NCBI GenBank assembly: GCA_026415415.1
Contig: JAOAHE010000004.1
Location: 17,255-81,254, forward strand
Source: Thermodesulfovibrionales bacterium
GTDB taxonomy: Bacteria > Nitrospirota > Thermodesulfovibrionia > Thermodesulfovibrionales > Dissulfurispiraceae
Reading direction: 5' to 3'
DNA: 64,000 nt
In this document: positions 55,765-64,000 of the stretch, piece by piece
Layout: the number at the start of each line of letters is the position of its first letter
Numbering within the stretch: the first letter of the stretch is position 1
Program-made: the position numbers and the translations under genes
The notes under the pieces: model-generated
What the model was told of the DNA's origin: nothing
Databases searched by the model: none
What the model saw: the letters and a program-made list of their open reading frames with translations, nothing else

Positions 55765-56336
55765 ATCTCTTTTACCTCCTCATAACCCCTTTTTGTTGCT
55801 TCTAAGTTGCCATCAATGATTTTTTTTGCGAACTTTTTACCAAAGCTCTTTTTTACATCTTCTAATATGGTTTCTAAGGTAACAGCTCCACTAACTTTAG
55901 CCAACGCTCCGACTAAAGGAGAGTTTGGCATTGGTCTGCCGAAGCACTCAATTGCTATTTTGGTTGCATCTATCATGAAAACTTTTTGATTTTTTGTAGG
56001 GTTAATTTTTGCTTTAATTATTGAAGGGTCTTTAGAAGAATTAATTATGAAGATTGCATCATCTGGCGCACCTTCTGTAACATTTATACTGTCAAGTAAA
56101 GTTGGATCTGCAACAACTACTATTTTTGGGTTAAGAACTGGACAATGCATACGAAGTTCGTGGGAACTAATCCTATTGTAAGCTCTAAGGGGTGCTCCTG
56201 CCCTTTCTGGTCCATACTCAGGAAATGCTTGAACATGTCTACCACCACTTAAGCAGGCATCGGCAAAGACTTTAGCTGCTGTAACTGTGCCTTGTCCGCC
56301 TCTTCCATGCCATCTAATTTCTAAAATCTCAGACAT
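55761..56336 (-). CDS. porG: Pyruvate:ferredoxin oxidoreductase gamma subunit
   Basis: 191 residues. IRWHGRGGQGTVTAAKVFADA and AFPEYGPERAGAPLRAYNR are the signatures of the gamma subunit, which helps bind CoA. PNSPLVGALAKVSG is also typical. First gene of the por operon. AGGTAAAG precedes the ATG. Confidence 0.93.
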   Translation of the reverse strand: MSEILEIRWHGRGGQGTVTAAKVFADACLSGGRHVQAFPEYGPERAGAPLRAYNRISSHELRMHCPVLNPKIVVVADPTLLDSINVTEGAPDDAIFIINSSKDPSIIKAKINPTKNQKVFMIDATKIAIECFGRPMPNSPLVGALAKVSGAVTLETILEDVKKSFGKKFAKKIIDGNLEATKRGYEEVKEI

Positions 56337-56965
56337 CTTTACCTCCGTCTTTATTTGTTTAAAAACTATATATTTTAAGAAAGAATTAGTTTTTTTTTCA
56401 AATAGTTTGAAGATCCCCCGTCTATAAAAGATAAATAATACATCATTATTTGCAATTAAAAAAGCTTTAAGTACTTTCCACTTAAAAAGTTCAAAACATA
56501 ATGAGGTAGATTAAGAAAAAGAAGAACTCAAGAACCTTTCAAAAATAAAATTGATAATACCTGTATACTACTTAAAAAAGTTTTTTACTATTTTTTCTTC
56601 TATTATCTATTTTAATAAGAGTCTTTTCAGAAACATTAAAGAGTTGATGCTTGATCTCTATTGATTGATCTCGCAGAACTTAATTCATATAACTAAATAG
56701 ACAGTTTGTGTAGGCATAAATGTAATTGGTAACTCACATAATAATATATATTGTTTTTTAATGTTTCTAAGTCGTTTTTCTGGCTAACAATATGATGAAA
56801 ATGGCTTTTGAGATTTTTATATATTTTTGAATATTATGCATTGCTTTTAAATTTTTGCAAAGAAACTAACAGTTTAAGGTAAAAGAAGTTTTCCTTGAGG
56901 TTATAAAAGAGTTAATTAAAAGGTATATTAAAATCAAGAGATAAAAATTTTAGCAGTTTATGGGT
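56337..56965. other. Long intergenic region between por and the hybrid kinase
   Basis: 629 AT-rich bases with no plausible gene. It should contain the por promoter near 56340-56450 and the 3' end of the kinase transcript. AAAAAA/TTTTTT dyads near 56573-56590 are too weak to call as a terminator. Nothing else recognised. Confidence 0.45.
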
Positions 56966-59320
56966 TTATTCGCCCTTTAAAATATTTCTTATCTTCCTAA
57001 GTAGCTCTATAGGTGATACGGGCTTTGCTATAAAATTAATATTTTCTTCGAGTATTCCTTTTTTGTGAATTATGTTTGATGTATAACCACTCATAAATAG
57101 TGCTTTTAGCTCTGGTCTTTCAAGCAACATTTCTTGATAGGCTTCTCTCCCATTTTTCTTTGGCATAATCACATCTATAATTAGCAGATCAATTATATCT
57201 TTGTGTTCTCTAAATTTAACTATGGCATCCTCTCCATCTACAGATTCTATTATGTTGTAACCATAATTTCTAAGGATTTCTGTTATTCCACTTCTTACTG
57301 CTTTGTCATCTTCAGCTAAGAGAATAGTTTCAGTCCCCGTTAGATATATATCATTGTTTGCTGGCTTTCTAATGTAATTCATGGGTTTGAGCTCAAAAGC
57401 AGGTAGATATATCTTAAAGGTAGTGCCTTTTTCAAGCTCGCTGTAAACATTAATATAACCGTTGTGTTGTTTAATAGTACCATAGGCGATGGAGAGACCT
57501 AACCCTGTGCCTTTACCAGCTTCTTTTGTAGTAAAGAATGGTTCAAATATTCTTTCTTTTATACTTTGTTCCATACCTATCCCTGTATCTTCTACAGAGA
57601 TGAGTATATATTTTCCTGCTTTTCCGTATCCGTGAGTCTTTACATATTCCTCATCTATCTCTACTAAGTCAGTGCTAATAGTTAAGATCCCACCGTTGGG
57701 CATAGCATCGCAAGCGTTAGTGACTAAGTTCATTAAAACATGTTCTATTTGGCTTGCATCTACTATGGATATCAAATCTTGTTTGAATAAATAAAGTTTC
57801 AGTTCTATATCTTCCCTTAATATTCTTAGTAGGATCTTTTCTAAATTTTTAATTATTTCGTTTATATTTTCTGGTTTTATATTGAAAATCTGCTTTCTGC
57901 TAAAAGCAAGTAACCCTTTAGTAAGGGTTGCAGCCTTTTCAGTAAGGGAGAGAATAAGGTTAGTATAGTGTTTTACAGGTTCACTATTTTCTACTTTTAA
58001 TTGAAGTAGGGTAGCATATCCAACTATTGCAGTAAGGATATTATTAAAGTCATGAGCTATACCTCCTGCTAACTGTCCAATAGCCTCCATCTTTTGAGCC
58101 TGTCTGAGCTGTTCTTCTAAACGTTTATTTTCTGTTATATCACGGGAAATACTTAAAACACTTAAGATCTCATCTTTTTCATTCTTTATAGGGAAAGTCC
58201 TAACCTCCCAGATCTTTTTGTCAGGTGTCGTAACATTGATCATTGATGGCTTACCTGTCTTGAAAGTTTCCCGGACGGCACAAACATCACATACATCACT
58301 TCTGTGATGCCAGAGCTCATAACATAGCTTCCCTATGACCTCTTCTATTTGCTGTCCAAGATAGTTAAGGGAAAAATCGTTTGCCCAGAGAATTTTCCAT
58401 TCAGATGATATTAAGGTAATTCTGTCAGGTAAAGCATTTAGCAATTCAGTGAACTGTCTATTGGTGTGTTTAAGTTTTTGCTCTGTCTGGATTCTTTGAG
58501 ATATATCCCTAATTATGCCTATATTGCCAATAGGATTACCGTGTTCATTAAGCAGCTTGAGGGCATAAACTTCGGCAGGGAATATCTCACCATTTTTTCT
58601 TTTATAATTTACTTGTAAAATCTTTCCAGGTACATAATGTTTGAAATTATATACTTCTTTGCCAGTATAATTATATCCTTCTTCATCAGCAAAAAGTATT
58701 CTGGCATTTTTACCTAACAATTCTTCATTCTCATAGCCAAAAATCTCCTTTGTAGCTGGTTGGTTAGCTTTAATTATATATCTGTCGGTATCAGATACTA
58801 ATATTGCATCTCTGATGCTATTGTAAAGATATAAACATTGCTCTTGTTCAAACTTAATTTTTAATTGAGAATCTATTAACTTCTCAAACAATATCTCATT
58901 GTAAAGTTTAAGAAATTCTTCTTCTGAGATAGCAACTGACTTTTCTTCCGTAGATGAATTTAAAACTTTAGTAATCTCATCCCATAATGTTTCAGCTTTA
59001 ATTTTCTTATCAAAAAAAGCATTAGCTCCTAAGGAAAGGACTAATTTTTTTTCTTTCTCCCCTTTAAAAAAATTAGAGTTAAACAAAAAAGGGATTTTCT
59101 CTAACGTCTTTAGGGTCTTTATTTTTCTTAAAAAAACTATTCCATCAATTTCTGGCATGAGCCCGCCTGAGACTATAATGTCAGGTTTATGTAGTTCAGC
59201 AATTTGTAATGCTACTAAGCCATTTTTAGCCTCAAGGACATAACAATTTTTTGTCTCTAAAGCTTTTCTTATTTGTTCTCTGTAAGAGTCGTTAAAATCT
59301 ACTACTAAAACTTTTATCAT
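56966..59320 (-). CDS. Hybrid histidine kinase REC-PAS-PAS-HisKA-HATPase-REC
   Basis: 784 residues, no membrane helix. The N-terminal receiver (about 3-120) lacks the phosphoacceptor Asp ([15 protein letters not shown]). Then come PAS1 (about 165-285) and PAS2 (about 290-405) with a [13 protein letters not shown]ys pair. HisKA has [18 protein letters not shown]; HATPase has [10 protein letters not shown] and [13 protein letters not shown]. The C-terminal receiver keeps Asp in [13 protein letters not shown]. It is a cytoplasmic sensor of the NtrB-like H-D-F-N type. The PAS2 CxxC may sense redox or metal. No paired response regulator is adjacent. Confidence 0.92.
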   Translation of the reverse strand: MIKVLVVDFNDSYREQIRKALETKNCYVLEAKNGLVALQIAELHKPDIIVSGGLMPEIDGIVFLRKIKTLKTLEKIPFLFNSNFFKGEKEKKLVLSLGANAFFDKKIKAETLWDEITKVLNSSTEEKSVAISEEEFLKLYNEILFEKLIDSQLKIKFEQEQCLYLYNSIRDAILVSDTDRYIIKANQPATKEIFGYENEELLGKNARILFADEEGYNYTGKEVYNFKHYVPGKILQVNYKRKNGEIFPAEVYALKLLNEHGNPIGNIGIIRDISQRIQTEQKLKHTNRQFTELLNALPDRITLISSEWKILWANDFSLNYLGQQIEEVIGKLCYELWHHRSDVCDVCAVRETFKTGKPSMINVTTPDKKIWEVRTFPIKNEKDEILSVLSISRDITENKRLEEQLRQAQKMEAIGQLAGGIAHDFNNILTAIVGYATLLQLKVENSEPVKHYTNLILSLTEKAATLTKGLLAFSRKQIFNIKPENINEIIKNLEKILLRILREDIELKLYLFKQDLISIVDASQIEHVLMNLVTNACDAMPNGGILTISTDLVEIDEEYVKTHGYGKAGKYILISVEDTGIGMEQSIKERIFEPFFTTKEAGKGTGLGLSIAYGTIKQHNGYINVYSELEKGTTFKIYLPAFELKPMNYIRKPANNDIYLTGTETILLAEDDKAVRSGITEILRNYGYNIIESVDGEDAIVKFREHKDIIDLLIIDVIMPKKNGREAYQEMLLERPELKALFMSGYTSNIIHKKGILEENINFIAKPVSPIELLRKIRNILKGE

Positions 59321-59414
59321 AGAAATTCAAAGTTTTTTTAATTTTTAATTATAATATTAAAATAGTATAAATTAGAGAATCTCTAAAATCATTATAACAT
59401 TATTATTTATAGAG

Positions 59415-59951
59415 ATGCATCACAAAAATAAAGGCATGAAGATTGATCTTGTAAGGCTTAGAAGAAAAGAAAAATACTCTTCTATTTTCCAAGTTGAAGA
59501 GGATATTAAAGATTATTTCTTGCCTGATATAGAAAGAGCTGAAAGATTGAAAGAACATTTAAATATATTGTATGAACTAAATAGAGATATCCCTATTCTT
59601 GTTGAAGGTAAAAAAGATGTAGAAGCCTTAAGAAAATTGGGTTTTGTTGGAGAGATACTAACTGTTTATTCCGGGATTGGGTTATATGAATTTTGCCAAA
59701 ATATTTTAGAAAAATATGAAAAAATTGTTTTATTAATTGATTGGGATAGTAATGGAGAGATTCTTTATAAAAAATTATCCCAATACTTAACAGGGTTATG
59801 GGAGGAGTTCTCTTACCTTAGAGAAGCAATCAAAGCCATATGTCAAAAAGATATAAGAGATGTAGAGGATATCCCCCGTCTATATAAAAGACTTGTAGGC
59901 AATCAAAATAGTCTAAAAATATCTGAGAATAACAGTGTCAAAGATTGGTAA
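59415..59951 (+). CDS. Toprim-domain protein
   Basis: 178 residues. The Toprim core is visible: PILVEGKKDVEALRKLGF (catalytic Glu) and VLLIDWDSNGE (DxD). This small form resembles RNase M5/UPF0292-like Toprim proteins rather than primases. The N-terminal 60 residues are helical. An internal ATG at 59436 with AAAGG upstream is an alternative start. Overlaps the YraN gene by 17 bases. Confidence 0.78.
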   Translation: MHHKNKGMKIDLVRLRRKEKYSSIFQVEEDIKDYFLPDIERAERLKEHLNILYELNRDIPILVEGKKDVEALRKLGFVGEILTVYSGIGLYEFCQNILEKYEKIVLLIDWDSNGEILYKKLSQYLTGLWEEFSYLREAIKAICQKDIRDVEDIPRLYKRLVGNQNSLKISENNSVKDW

Positions 59952-60279
59952 TAGGGGTGAAAATATAGCTGCTAATTATCTAAGAGAAAAAGGTTATTTA
60001 TTATTGCACCGTAATTATTTGACTCCCTATGGTGAAGTTGATATAATCGCTAAAGAAAATAATACTTTAGTGTTTGTAGAGGTTAAGACTCGTAAAAGAA
60101 TGACATTTGGAAACCCCTACGAATCAGTAACCTTAAAAAAACAAGCTAAACTAAAAAACATAGCTCTTTTTTACTTAAAAAACATCCAAGAACTCTACCA
60201 AGTAAGGTTTGATGTTATTAGTATAAAATTTGAAAATGGACAAACAAAGATAGAACATATAAAAGATGCATTTGATTAA
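59935..60279 (+). CDS. YraN/UPF0102 family nuclease-fold protein
   Basis: 114 residues. IGNRGENIAANYLREKGY, NYLTPYGEVDIIAKENNTLVFVEVKTRK (PD-(D/E)xK-like E-D-ExK). This is the conserved YraN family, probably a DNA- or RNA-processing nuclease of unknown function. GTG start within the Toprim gene's end. Followed 17 bases later by the class IV aminotransferase. Confidence 0.93.
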   Translation: MSKIGNRGENIAANYLREKGYLLLHRNYLTPYGEVDIIAKENNTLVFVEVKTRKRMTFGNPYESVTLKKQAKLKNIALFYLKNIQELYQVRFDVISIKFENGQTKIEHIKDAFD

Positions 60280-60296
60280 TAAATTAATTAAAGAAG

Positions 60297-61181
60297 ATGT
60301 ATATATATCTCAACAATAAAATTGTAAGATCATCTGAGGCTAAAATATCAGTCTTTGACCATGGTTTTTTATATGGTGATGGGATTTTTGAGACCATGAG
60401 GGCTTACAGTGGTGTTATCTTTAAAATCGATGAACACTTAAATCGACTATATCGCTCAGCCTCATTGATCGGATTGGATATAAACAAAGACCTAAATGAA
60501 ATTAAAATCGCCCTTTATGAGACACTCAAGGCTAATTCTCTTAATAATGCTTATATTAGGCTAAGCATATCAAGAGGTATAGGACCTATAGGGATAGATC
60601 CAGATCTTTGCACTGAAAAAACCTTCGTGATTATAACAAATGAGTTTAAGTCTTATCCTAATTCTTATTATTTGGATGGAATCAAAACTATAATCTCACG
60701 AACAAGAAGAAACCCAACCGAGGCTCTTAACCCTCAAATAAAGTCTTTTAATTTTTTGAATAATATACTTGCAAAAATAGAGGCAAAAAAAGAGCAAGCC
60801 TTGGAAGCTATCATGCTTAATATGGATAATTATATTGCAGAAGGGACTATAAGTAACATCTTCTTCGTAAAAGATGAGGTCCTCTGTACTCCTTCCATTA
60901 GTTGTGGTATATTAGATGGCATCACAAGAAATGTAGTCTTAGAAATTGCTCACAGAAATAGTTTGGATGTGATAGAAGGTCGTTTTATTAAGGAAGACCT
61001 TTTAAGTGCTTCAGAGGTGTTTCTTACAAACTCATCTATGGAGCTTATCCCAGTGAAAAAAGTCAACGAAACAAGTTTTAATGTAGGTAAATTTTATAAA
61101 TTGCTGCATAAAGAATATAAAAGGGAAATAGAGATTTATATAAAAGAAAAGAAAAATGAGATAGTCTCATTATGGAAATAA
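60297..61181 (+). CDS. Class IV aminotransferase (BCAT/DAAT/PabC-like)
   Basis: 294 residues, fold-type IV PLP enzyme. FDHGFLYGDGIFETMRAY at the N-terminus, PLP lysine in NPQIKSFNFLNNIL, EGTISNIFFV and GITRNVVLEIA. Length fits 4-amino-4-deoxychorismate lyase, D-amino-acid or branched-chain aminotransferase; these cannot be separated here. No folate or Ile/Val genes are adjacent. Ends in a hairpin terminator. Confidence 0.88.
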   Translation: MYIYLNNKIVRSSEAKISVFDHGFLYGDGIFETMRAYSGVIFKIDEHLNRLYRSASLIGLDINKDLNEIKIALYETLKANSLNNAYIRLSISRGIGPIGIDPDLCTEKTFVIITNEFKSYPNSYYLDGIKTIISRTRRNPTEALNPQIKSFNFLNNILAKIEAKKEQALEAIMLNMDNYIAEGTISNIFFVKDEVLCTPSISCGILDGITRNVVLEIAHRNSLDVIEGRFIKEDLLSASEVFLTNSSMELIPVKKVNETSFNVGKFYKLLHKEYKREIEIYIKEKKNEIVSLWK

Positions 61182-61214
61182 ATAATAAAGTAGAACTTCT
61201 TTATTATTATCTTT
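61181..61214 (+). terminator. Terminator of the Toprim-YraN-aminotransferase unit
   Basis: AATAATAAAG (61181-61190) and CTTTATTATT (61199-61208) form a perfect 10-bp stem with an 8-base loop, followed by ATCTTTT. Confidence 0.6.
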
Positions 61215-61528
61215 TAAATCAATTCTACCTTAACAGATTAATATACATATATATTAGGCAGCAATAAACTAAAAAGTCAGCATAAATTTTTAGAGAAATA
61301 GATTCTAATAAGAAAACCTTAGATAATAAATACACCTTTAAAAAAGTTGACTGTCAATGCAAAATAAAACATTATTTCTACTCCAACTAAGACAGTTTAT
61401 CACTTAATGATTTTATGTCCTTAGCCTTATATTAGCTTTAAAGATATGGTTAATTTCGTTTTTGCTTAAAGGAAGAACTAAATTAGCTTAAGAATTAAGA
61501 ATATTTAAGCTTCTTAAGTATAATTAGC
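61182..61528. other. Convergent intergenic region before the LysR gene
   Basis: 347 bases. Beyond the terminator at its left end it is AT-rich with no gene. Short TTAAGC/GCTTAA words cluster at about 61475-61530 and might help end LysR transcription. Confidence 0.4.
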
Positions 61529-62443
61529 TTAATTAAATAGCTCATCGTAGGGGTATTCTCTTAGGAAGGTCAAAAACTCAGTTACTGCATGAGAAATTAT
61601 TGCATTTTTATTCATTACAAGATAGAAATTTCTATTTAATCTTCCCTCTTTAATAGAAAGAGGGACAAGACTTCCATACTTAACCTCTTTTCTAATTACC
61701 CATTTAGAGACTATAGAAATTCCCATTCCACTTTCAACAGCTTCTTTTATAGACTCTGTGCTTCCTATAGTTATTGTGAGGTTAAGATCTTTTAGCTTCA
61801 CGCCCTTTGAGGAAAAATATTTTTCAGTAACTTGTCGTGTACCTGAGCCTTCTTCTCGCATAATAAACGGCTCTTTTGTAATCTCATGAATTGATATTAC
61901 TTTTCTCTTTGCCCATGGATGCGACGGTGGAACTATAACAAATAACTCATCTTGAATTATTGGATCTAAAGTGACTTTATACTTTGACATTTCCCCTTCT
62001 ACAAGTCCAAACTCAATTGCACCTGTATTTAAAAGATCCATGATTTTTCTTGTGTTTTCTATAAAAATATTCATCTTTACCTTTGGATGTTTCTTTTTGA
62101 AATCAAAAATTACATTTGGAAGTATATGGTTACCGATAGTTGTGCTTGCCCCTATGGTAACATTTCCTTTTGTATGTCCTGTAATTTTTGCTATTTCTTT
62201 TTCAGCAGCCGAGTATAATGCTAAAATATATTTAGCATATTTATATAAGACCTCACCTGATGGCGATAAAGTTATAGTATTACTTGTTCTATCGAAAAGT
62301 TTGGTCTCATAATATTCTTCTAAAGCTTGTATTTGTAAGCTAACAGCAGGTTGGGTAAGATGAACAATCTCTGATGTTTTTGAAAAGCTTTTTGTCTCTG
62401 CAACAGTGCAAAAAACTTTCAGCTTATGGTCTTCTAAACTCAT
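61529..62443 (-). CDS. LysR-family transcriptional regulator
   Basis: 304 residues. N-terminal winged helix with KSFSKTSEIVHLTQPAVSLQIQALE and LFDRTSNTITLSPSGE; C-terminal effector domain (about 90-295) with GNVTIGASTTIGNHILP and EEGSGTRQVTEKYF. It resembles the LysR/CysL-like group and the regulators I recall as 'selenium metabolism-associated LysR', compatible with selA in the same window. No divergent target gene is directly adjacent. Confidence 0.88.
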   Translation of the reverse strand: MSLEDHKLKVFCTVAETKSFSKTSEIVHLTQPAVSLQIQALEEYYETKLFDRTSNTITLSPSGEVLYKYAKYILALYSAAEKEIAKITGHTKGNVTIGASTTIGNHILPNVIFDFKKKHPKVKMNIFIENTRKIMDLLNTGAIEFGLVEGEMSKYKVTLDPIIQDELFVIVPPSHPWAKRKVISIHEITKEPFIMREEGSGTRQVTEKYFSSKGVKLKDLNLTITIGSTESIKEAVESGMGISIVSKWVIRKEVKYGSLVPLSIKEGRLNRNFYLVMNKNAIISHAVTEFLTFLREYPYDELFN

Positions 62444-62828
62444 AGTGTTATAATATTAACATAAAAAATATTTATAAATCATTATTTTTTTCAAATTTTT
62501 AATATAATGAATTATCTTTTTGCTTTATATACTCCAAAGATGTAGGACTCTTAATAGGCTCTTTTTTAATATTTGATATAAGTGAAGCTAAGGTTAAAAG
62601 AGACTTAAAAGGGGTTGGCTTTTGCCAAATATGAGGAAAGATTTTTTCTCATGGATTATTTTTTACATTCGGCTTTATTATAATGTTTGTTAAAATTTTA
62701 AAAGTAATATTATTCTGTGTTTCATTAGGGTTGTAAAAGATGAGTTATTTATATGAACCAATGAAATATAAGTAGTTGTCGAAGCTGAAATGGAGGTTTT
62801 TTAAAAAAAAAGTTTGTGGGTATTAGAG
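62444..62828. other. Gap between the LysR gene and the IVP graveyard
   Basis: 385 AT-rich bases, no intact gene. The LysR promoter must lie near 62450-62520. Probably accessory, decayed DNA in the right half. Confidence 0.4.
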
Positions 62829-63001
62829 CTATATCCTTTCGTAGCCTTCAACTATATTTGTTGGTATAGATAAAACAGCTCTTTTTAATTGAGAAGTTAA
62901 CCTAAATATCTCAAATTTTGGAAAATGTTCAGTTAGTTTAGACATTTGTATACAAGTTCATCAGCTTTCTGAAAAACGATAAAATCTTTGTGTTTAACCA
63001 T
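62829..63001 (-). pseudogene. Frameshifted relic of a four-helix-bundle (IVP/S23) gene
   Basis: From ATG 63001 the frame reads HKDFIVFQKADEL, matching the start of the intact copy at 63858. A frameshift near 62945 moves the match to another frame, which continues SKLTEHFPKFEIFRLTSQLK and then RAVLSIPTNIVEGYE, before the stop at 62829. The C-terminal half is gone. Same family and same strand as the intact gene, but clearly diverged in sequence. Confidence 0.75.
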
Positions 63002-63106
63002 AGATTTAAATATCACGCTATCCAGTTATCTTCTGCTCTTTTTTCTTGCTAAGTTTGTTCAATGGTAATTCATTTTTTTCTCCTTCCGCATTTCCGTTTT
63101 AATTCC

Positions 63107-63272
63107 GTCGCAATCCCTTCTAATTGAAGTCTTCTTTCCTACTAATAAAGGTAGCAAAGCTTTGGAGAAAATCCAGTCGCAATCCCTTCTAATTGAGGTC
63201 TTCTTTCCTACGTATTAACTGAAGACTCCCTGTTTGTGGCATACGAGGTCGCAATCCCTTCTAATTGAGGTC
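63107..63272 (-). CRISPR. Decayed CRISPR array: two full repeats, two spacers and a truncated third repeat
   Basis: 36-bp repeats at 63107-63142 and 63176-63211 (begin GTCGCAATCCCTTC, end TTCTTTCCTAC) differ at one base (GAAGTC versus GAGGTC). Spacers are 33 bases (63143-63175) and 36 bases (63212-63247). A third repeat keeps only 25 bases (63248-63272). The - strand repeat ends GGGATTGCGAC, like repeats with an ATTGAAAC-type handle, so I infer - strand transcription with the leader to the right. No cas gene is in the window. Confidence 0.75.
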
Positions 63273-63461
63273 GGCTAAAGTAGTAAGTTAGACGCAAGTG
63301 AGTTAGTGAGTTAGTTATGGAAAGAGTTCAATATCTTTAACAGTAGTTAAGAATAACTGGTGAGCCCTTTGCCAAACTATTAATTCTCTAAAATCCTTTA
63401 TCTTTTCCACTAAATCACTAATTCACTAATCCCTAATTCACTTCACGCCTTTAGGCGTGCC
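63273..63461 (-). mobile_element. Internally deleted IVP element (MITE-like)
   Basis: 189 bases between CRISPR-repeat fragments. Its ends are imperfect inverted arms made of AGTGAGTTAGTGA-type words (about 63295-63325 against 63400-63443). Inside, on the - strand, GTG 63410 opens a 31-residue frame ELIVWQRAHQLFLTTVKDIE ending at 63315. That is the N-terminus of a four-helix-bundle IVP protein with the rest deleted. The right end has a CACGCC/GGCGTG hairpin (63444-63459). Confidence 0.6.
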
Positions 63462-63473
63462 GTCGCAATCCCT
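63462..63473. repeat. 12-base CRISPR-repeat fragment between two elements
   Basis: GTCGCAATCCCT matches the first 12 bases of the 36-bp repeat. It lies exactly between the short IVP element and the intact one, which suggests the array was split by insertions or recombination at its repeats. Confidence 0.55.
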
Positions 63474-63924
63474 CCCTATAGAGCAGCAGTGCAGTGGCGC
63501 AGTAGAGCAGTAGCTAAAGACCTTTTTGAAAATTCCATAAAAGTTTACTAACCTCTTCTATAAGAGTTTGTAGTTCAGAAATGTCTGATTTTATATAGCC
63601 AAGGGATTGAGAAAATTCTAAAAGGTATTCTGTCTCGGCAAGACTACCACGAGCCATATCTATAAAACGAGAAAGCTCTGTCTTTGATCTCCTGCCGTAA
63701 CCTTCAACAATGTTTGTAGGAACTGATAAAGCTGCTCGCCTGAGTTGTGAGGTTATGCCAAATGTCTCTTTTTTAGGAAAATCCTCTGTAAGTTTATACA
63801 TCTTTAAGGCAAGTTCATTAGCTTTTTGCCAGACAATAAGATTTTTATACTTAGCCACTGTTAATTATATCACATCACAGCACTGCTGCACTGCTGCTCC
63901 GTTGCTCTACTGCTCTGTTTCTCG
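63474..63924 (-). mobile_element. IVP-type element with repeat-rich inverted termini
   Basis: About 450 bases that carry the intact four-helix-bundle gene. The left end (63480-63513) and right end (63881-63917) are built from GAGCAGTA and GCAGCAGTG words and are imperfectly complementary over about 33 bases. The RNA could fold into one long stem enclosing the gene, like an intervening sequence of 23S rRNA. It is flanked on both sides by pieces of CRISPR repeat. Confidence 0.5.
63514..63858 (-). CDS. Four-helix-bundle protein (23S rRNA IVP / S23 family)
   Basis: 114 residues. KNLIVWQKANELALKMYKLT, FGITSQLRRAALSVPTNIVEG and GYGRRSKTELSRFIDMARGS, then LAETEYLLEFSQSLGY are diagnostic of the IVP/S23 four-helix-bundle family found in rRNA intervening sequences and scattered genomic copies. 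GTG start. No catalytic residues are known. It sits between inverted terminal arms, so the gene and its arms probably move or spread together. Intact, unlike the two relics to its left. Confidence 0.92.
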   Translation of the reverse strand: MAKYKNLIVWQKANELALKMYKLTEDFPKKETFGITSQLRRAALSVPTNIVEGYGRRSKTELSRFIDMARGSLAETEYLLEFSQSLGYIKSDISELQTLIEEVSKLLWNFQKGL

Positions 63925-64000
63925 GTCGCAATCCCTTCTAATTGAGGTCGGCTAAAGTAGTAAGTTAGACGCAAGTGAGTTAGTGAGTTAGTTATGGAAA
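63925..64000. repeat. 76-base direct repeat at the window edge
   Basis: Identical by eye to 63248-63323: a 25-base CRISPR-repeat fragment followed by the left end of the short IVP element. It shows that a second copy of that element begins here and runs off the window. Confidence 0.85.

Noticed and set aside
1..64000. tRNA, rRNA, riboswitch or tmRNA genes
   Set aside because: Intergenic regions were read for T-loop words, rRNA-like GC-rich blocks and known riboswitch cores; none was convincing. A covariance-model search would be needed to exclude them.

Overview
The window is a 64 kb, AT-rich (roughly one-third G+C by eye) bacterial chromosome segment. It suggests a Gram-negative anaerobe: it has a division and cell wall (dcw) cluster, a four-subunit pyruvate-type ferredoxin oxidoreductase, a Na+-translocating decarboxylase set, a TAXI-type TRAP transporter, periplasmic M16 peptidases and selA. 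The HMA_2/DUF5132 gene set and the abundance of four-helix-bundle (IVP) elements recall Nitrospirota (Thermodesulfovibrio-like) or Desulfobacterota-type lineages. That placement is an inference of low to moderate confidence; no rRNA or tRNA gene was seen.

Layout. 1-10.5 kb: peptidoglycan and division operon murE(partial)-murF-mraY-dacA-murD-ftsW-murG-murC-murB plus a HAD phosphatase, tightly packed on the + strand, with a carboxypeptidase inserted between mraY and murD. 10.8-14.0 kb: tig-clpP-clpX on the - strand. 14.6-24.8 kb: a two-component system (periplasmic-binding-protein sensor kinase and sigma54 activator), a well-spaced sigma54 promoter with GTTATA repeats upstream, then oadG-oadA-oadB and a TAXI/TRAP transporter. 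This reads as one signal-controlled unit for organic-acid uptake and Na+-linked decarboxylation. 25-29 kb: PHP phosphoesterase, GT21 glycosyltransferase, a small protein and PIN-PhoH.

29.0-37.1 kb is the most unusual part. Two small Cys-rich or zinc-ribbon genes lie behind Pho-box-like 11-bp-period repeats. With them are three stand-alone HMA_2-like proteins, a P2-type ATPase with an N-terminal HMA_2-like domain, a protein built from about 7.5 tandem 22-residue (2 x 11) amphipathic repeats, a DUF5132 membrane protein and a divergent MetK homologue that lacks several methionine-site residues. I propose this as a candidate undescribed membrane/metal or phosphate-stress system. It is followed by an EAL and CBS-GGDEF pair for cyclic-di-GMP.

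39.4-43.4 kb: trpB and trpA, separated by an inserted, translationally coupled cassette (HEPN, MNT, a truncated DNA methyltransferase and a restriction-endonuclease-like gene). 43.7-62.4 kb: housekeeping genes (SBF-like transporter, aspartate aminotransferase, M16 pair, aroD, pyrF, selA, lipid kinase, POR, a large hybrid kinase, Toprim, YraN, class IV aminotransferase, LysR). 62.8-64.0 kb: a decayed CRISPR array with no cas genes, broken up by IVP elements in several states of decay: one intact, one internally deleted, one frameshifted and another starting at the window edge.
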